Below are positions 5,917 to 7,282 of a stretch of DNA of 7,282 nt, piece by piece. The translations under genes were made by a program, and so were the position numbers. The notes under the pieces are model-generated. The model saw only the letters and a list, made by a program, of their open reading frames with translations. It was not told the origin of the DNA and searched no databases. The DNA is from an uncultured Rhodospirillaceae bacterium (GTDB taxonomy: Bacteria > Pseudomonadota > Alphaproteobacteria > Thalassobaculales > Thalassobaculaceae), in assembly GCA_937891725.1 (NCBI GenBank), contig CALAHL010000101.1, positions 1-7,282 on the forward strand, written 5' to 3'. Position 1 is the stretch's first letter; every line of letters begins with the position of its first letter.

Positions 5917-7282
5917 TCAGGCGATTGGAATCATCAGAAATGCGAGTCCGGATGCCCCGGCCAGGATCCGAAGAAGGGCTTGGCGGACCCGGCTCGAATC
6001 CGCAGCTATACCGTGGGCCAGGGCGAAGGCGATCAGCCAGAGTGAAACCGCCACCCGCAGAAAGGCGATACCGGCAGCCATTGGGTCACCCGCAGGATCG
6101 ATCAGCGCCGGTTGAATGATGAAGGCAATTGGCACGAGATACAGCCCGATCCCAAGCCGCAGCGCCCGGCCCGCCGTAGCCAGCCAGGGCGCGTCGACCA
6201 TCCCGGCGGCGATGAACACGGTTCCGCAGACCGGAGGCGTGATGGTCGAGAGCAGCGCGTACCAGAACACGAACAGATGAGCGACCAGCGGCGGCAGGCC
6301 GAGTTCGATCAGGGCGGGACCGGCGACGGCAATACAGATCACATAAGCCGCCGTGGTCGGCACCTCCATTCCCAGCACCAGGCAGGCCAGGGCGGTCAGC
6401 AGCAGCGCCGCCCAGAGCTGTCCGCCGGAGATCGCCAGGATGGCCGAGGTGACCTTGACCCCCAAGCCGGTCTGGTTCAGCACGCCAACGATCAGACCGG
6501 CGCAAATGATGATGGCCGCGATCCCTGCGGTCTGGCGCCCTGCCTCGGTGGCGGCACCGCAGACCCGGGTGACGAACCTGGGGAGGTCGAAGCGCAGCCG
6601 ATCATCGATTAGGAGGAGTGCCAGGGCGACGGCGATGCCCGCTCCGGCGGCCTGCTGGGCGGTCCGGGTGGTGCCAAACAGCACCAGCAGCAGGACGGCG
6701 AAGGGCAGGGCGAAGAAAGGAAACAGCCGCGCCACCTCCCGCCCGCTCGGCCGCTCGGCTGCCGGGATCGGCTGGAGCCCGGCCCCCAGGGCCATCCGGT
6801 CGATCCCGACCCAGACCGCGAGGAAAAACAGGATCGCGGGCAACAGGGCCGCCGTCACGATATCCGTGTAGGGCCGCGCCAGCAGCTCCGCCATCACGAA
6901 GGCGCCGGCCCCCATCAGCGGCGGCATGATCTGACCACCGGTGGAGGCGACGGCTTCAACCGCTGCCGCAAGCGACGGCGGATAGCCCAGCTTCCGCATG
7001 GTCGGCAGGGTGAAGGCGCCGGTGGAGGCGACATTGGCGGAGGCCGACCCGCTGATCGAGCCGAACAGAGCGGAGGCGACGACCGAGACCTTGGCGGCGC
7101 CGGCGCGCAATCCGCCCGCACTCCACGCCGCAAGCGCCATGAACGCCCGGCCCGCTTCGCCCGCGCCGACGATTGAGCCGAGCAGCACGAAGACCGCGAC
7201 CACATCGACCGATATGCCTGTCAGCGGACCCCAGAGCCCGCCTTCCGAAATCACCAGGGTCCCGAGGAAACTCTCGATCGGG
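5917..7282 (-). CDS. TRAP transporter fused membrane subunit, TAXI type (N-terminus off the right edge)
   Basis: The frame is open from the stop at 5917 to the right edge, giving 454 visible residues of a highly hydrophobic protein. It matches the large (DctM-like) part of fused 4TM/12TM TRAP permeases. Two family signatures are clear: GSISGSASANVASTGAF (about 74-90 of the visible part) and EAVASTGGQIMPPLMGAGAF (about 109-128). A second-half counterpart reads GMEVPTTAAYVI and then STITPPVCGTVFIAAG. Such permeases work with a periplasmic TAXI-type binding protein to import organic anions by sodium- or proton-driven symport. No binding protein gene lies in this window. The GTG at 7254 should not be taken as the start, because the frame continues upstream with family-like sequence and fused members are usually over 600 residues. 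The small DctQ-like part would therefore be outside the window. The substrate is unknown. It appears more GC-rich than the pentapeptide gene. Confidence 0.93.
   Translation of the reverse strand, partial: PIESFLGTLVISEGGLWGPLTGISVDVVAVFVLLGSIVGAGEAGRAFMALAAWSAGGLRAGAAKVSVVASALFGSISGSASANVASTGAFTLPTMRKLGYPPSLAAAVEAVASTGGQIMPPLMGAGAFVMAELLARPYTDIVTAALLPAILFFLAVWVGIDRMALGAGLQPIPAAERPSGREVARLFPFFALPFAVLLLVLFGTTRTAQQAAGAGIAVALALLLIDDRLRFDLPRFVTRVCGAATEAGRQTAGIAAIIICAGLIVGVLNQTGLGVKVTSAILAISGGQLWAALLLTALACLVLGMEVPTTAAYVICIAVAGPALIELGLPPLVAHLFVFWYALLSTITPPVCGTVFIAAGMVDAPWLATAGRALRLGIGLYLVPIAFIIQPALIDPAGDPMAAGIAFLRVAVSLWLIAFALAHGIAADSSRVRQALLRILAGASGLAFLMIPIA

Overview
The window looks like the chromosome of a GC-rich proteobacterium, most probably an alphaproteobacterium of the Rhodospirillales type. 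The reasons are the strong G/C bias at third codon positions, a fused TAXI-type TRAP permease, and an HAE-type RND pump. This taxonomic guess is inference from protein style only. All four genes read on the minus strand, so the order of transcription runs from high to low coordinates. Two genes are cut by the window edges.

Layout, in transcription order: (1) 7282-5917, the 3' part of a TRAP transporter fused membrane subunit, with its 5' end off the right edge. (2) A 218-bp gap (5916-5699) with a possible promoter for the next unit. (3) 5698-4538, a periplasmic membrane fusion protein, followed after 10 nt by (4) 4527-1339, an RND inner-membrane pump. These two form a tight operon in which the first stop codon overlaps the second gene's Shine-Dalgarno sequence. 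(5) A 162-bp gap (1338-1177) unusually dense in inverted repeats, including two hairpins that cannot form at the same time. (6) 1176 to the left edge, a long pentapeptide-repeat protein of at least 392 residues, unfinished at the window boundary.

The fusion protein and pump should form a tripartite efflux system with a TolC-like outer-membrane channel, which is not encoded here. The pump keeps one intramembrane Asp (D410) but has Ala where AcrB has its second Asp, and Asn (N947) where AcrB has the TM10 Lys, so its proton relay cannot be the AcrB one. The TRAP gene is probably an independent uptake system. The pentapeptide protein is cytoplasmic and has a duplicated head module with a conserved H-x-x-W motif at its N-terminus and in its middle. 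Whether it is co-transcribed with the pump is not decided by the sequence.

I see no RNA gene, mobile element, CRISPR array or origin. I do not claim a new defence or other system here. The points most worth checking are the duplicated head module in the pentapeptide protein, the dyad-rich leader before it, and the altered proton-relay residues of the pump.
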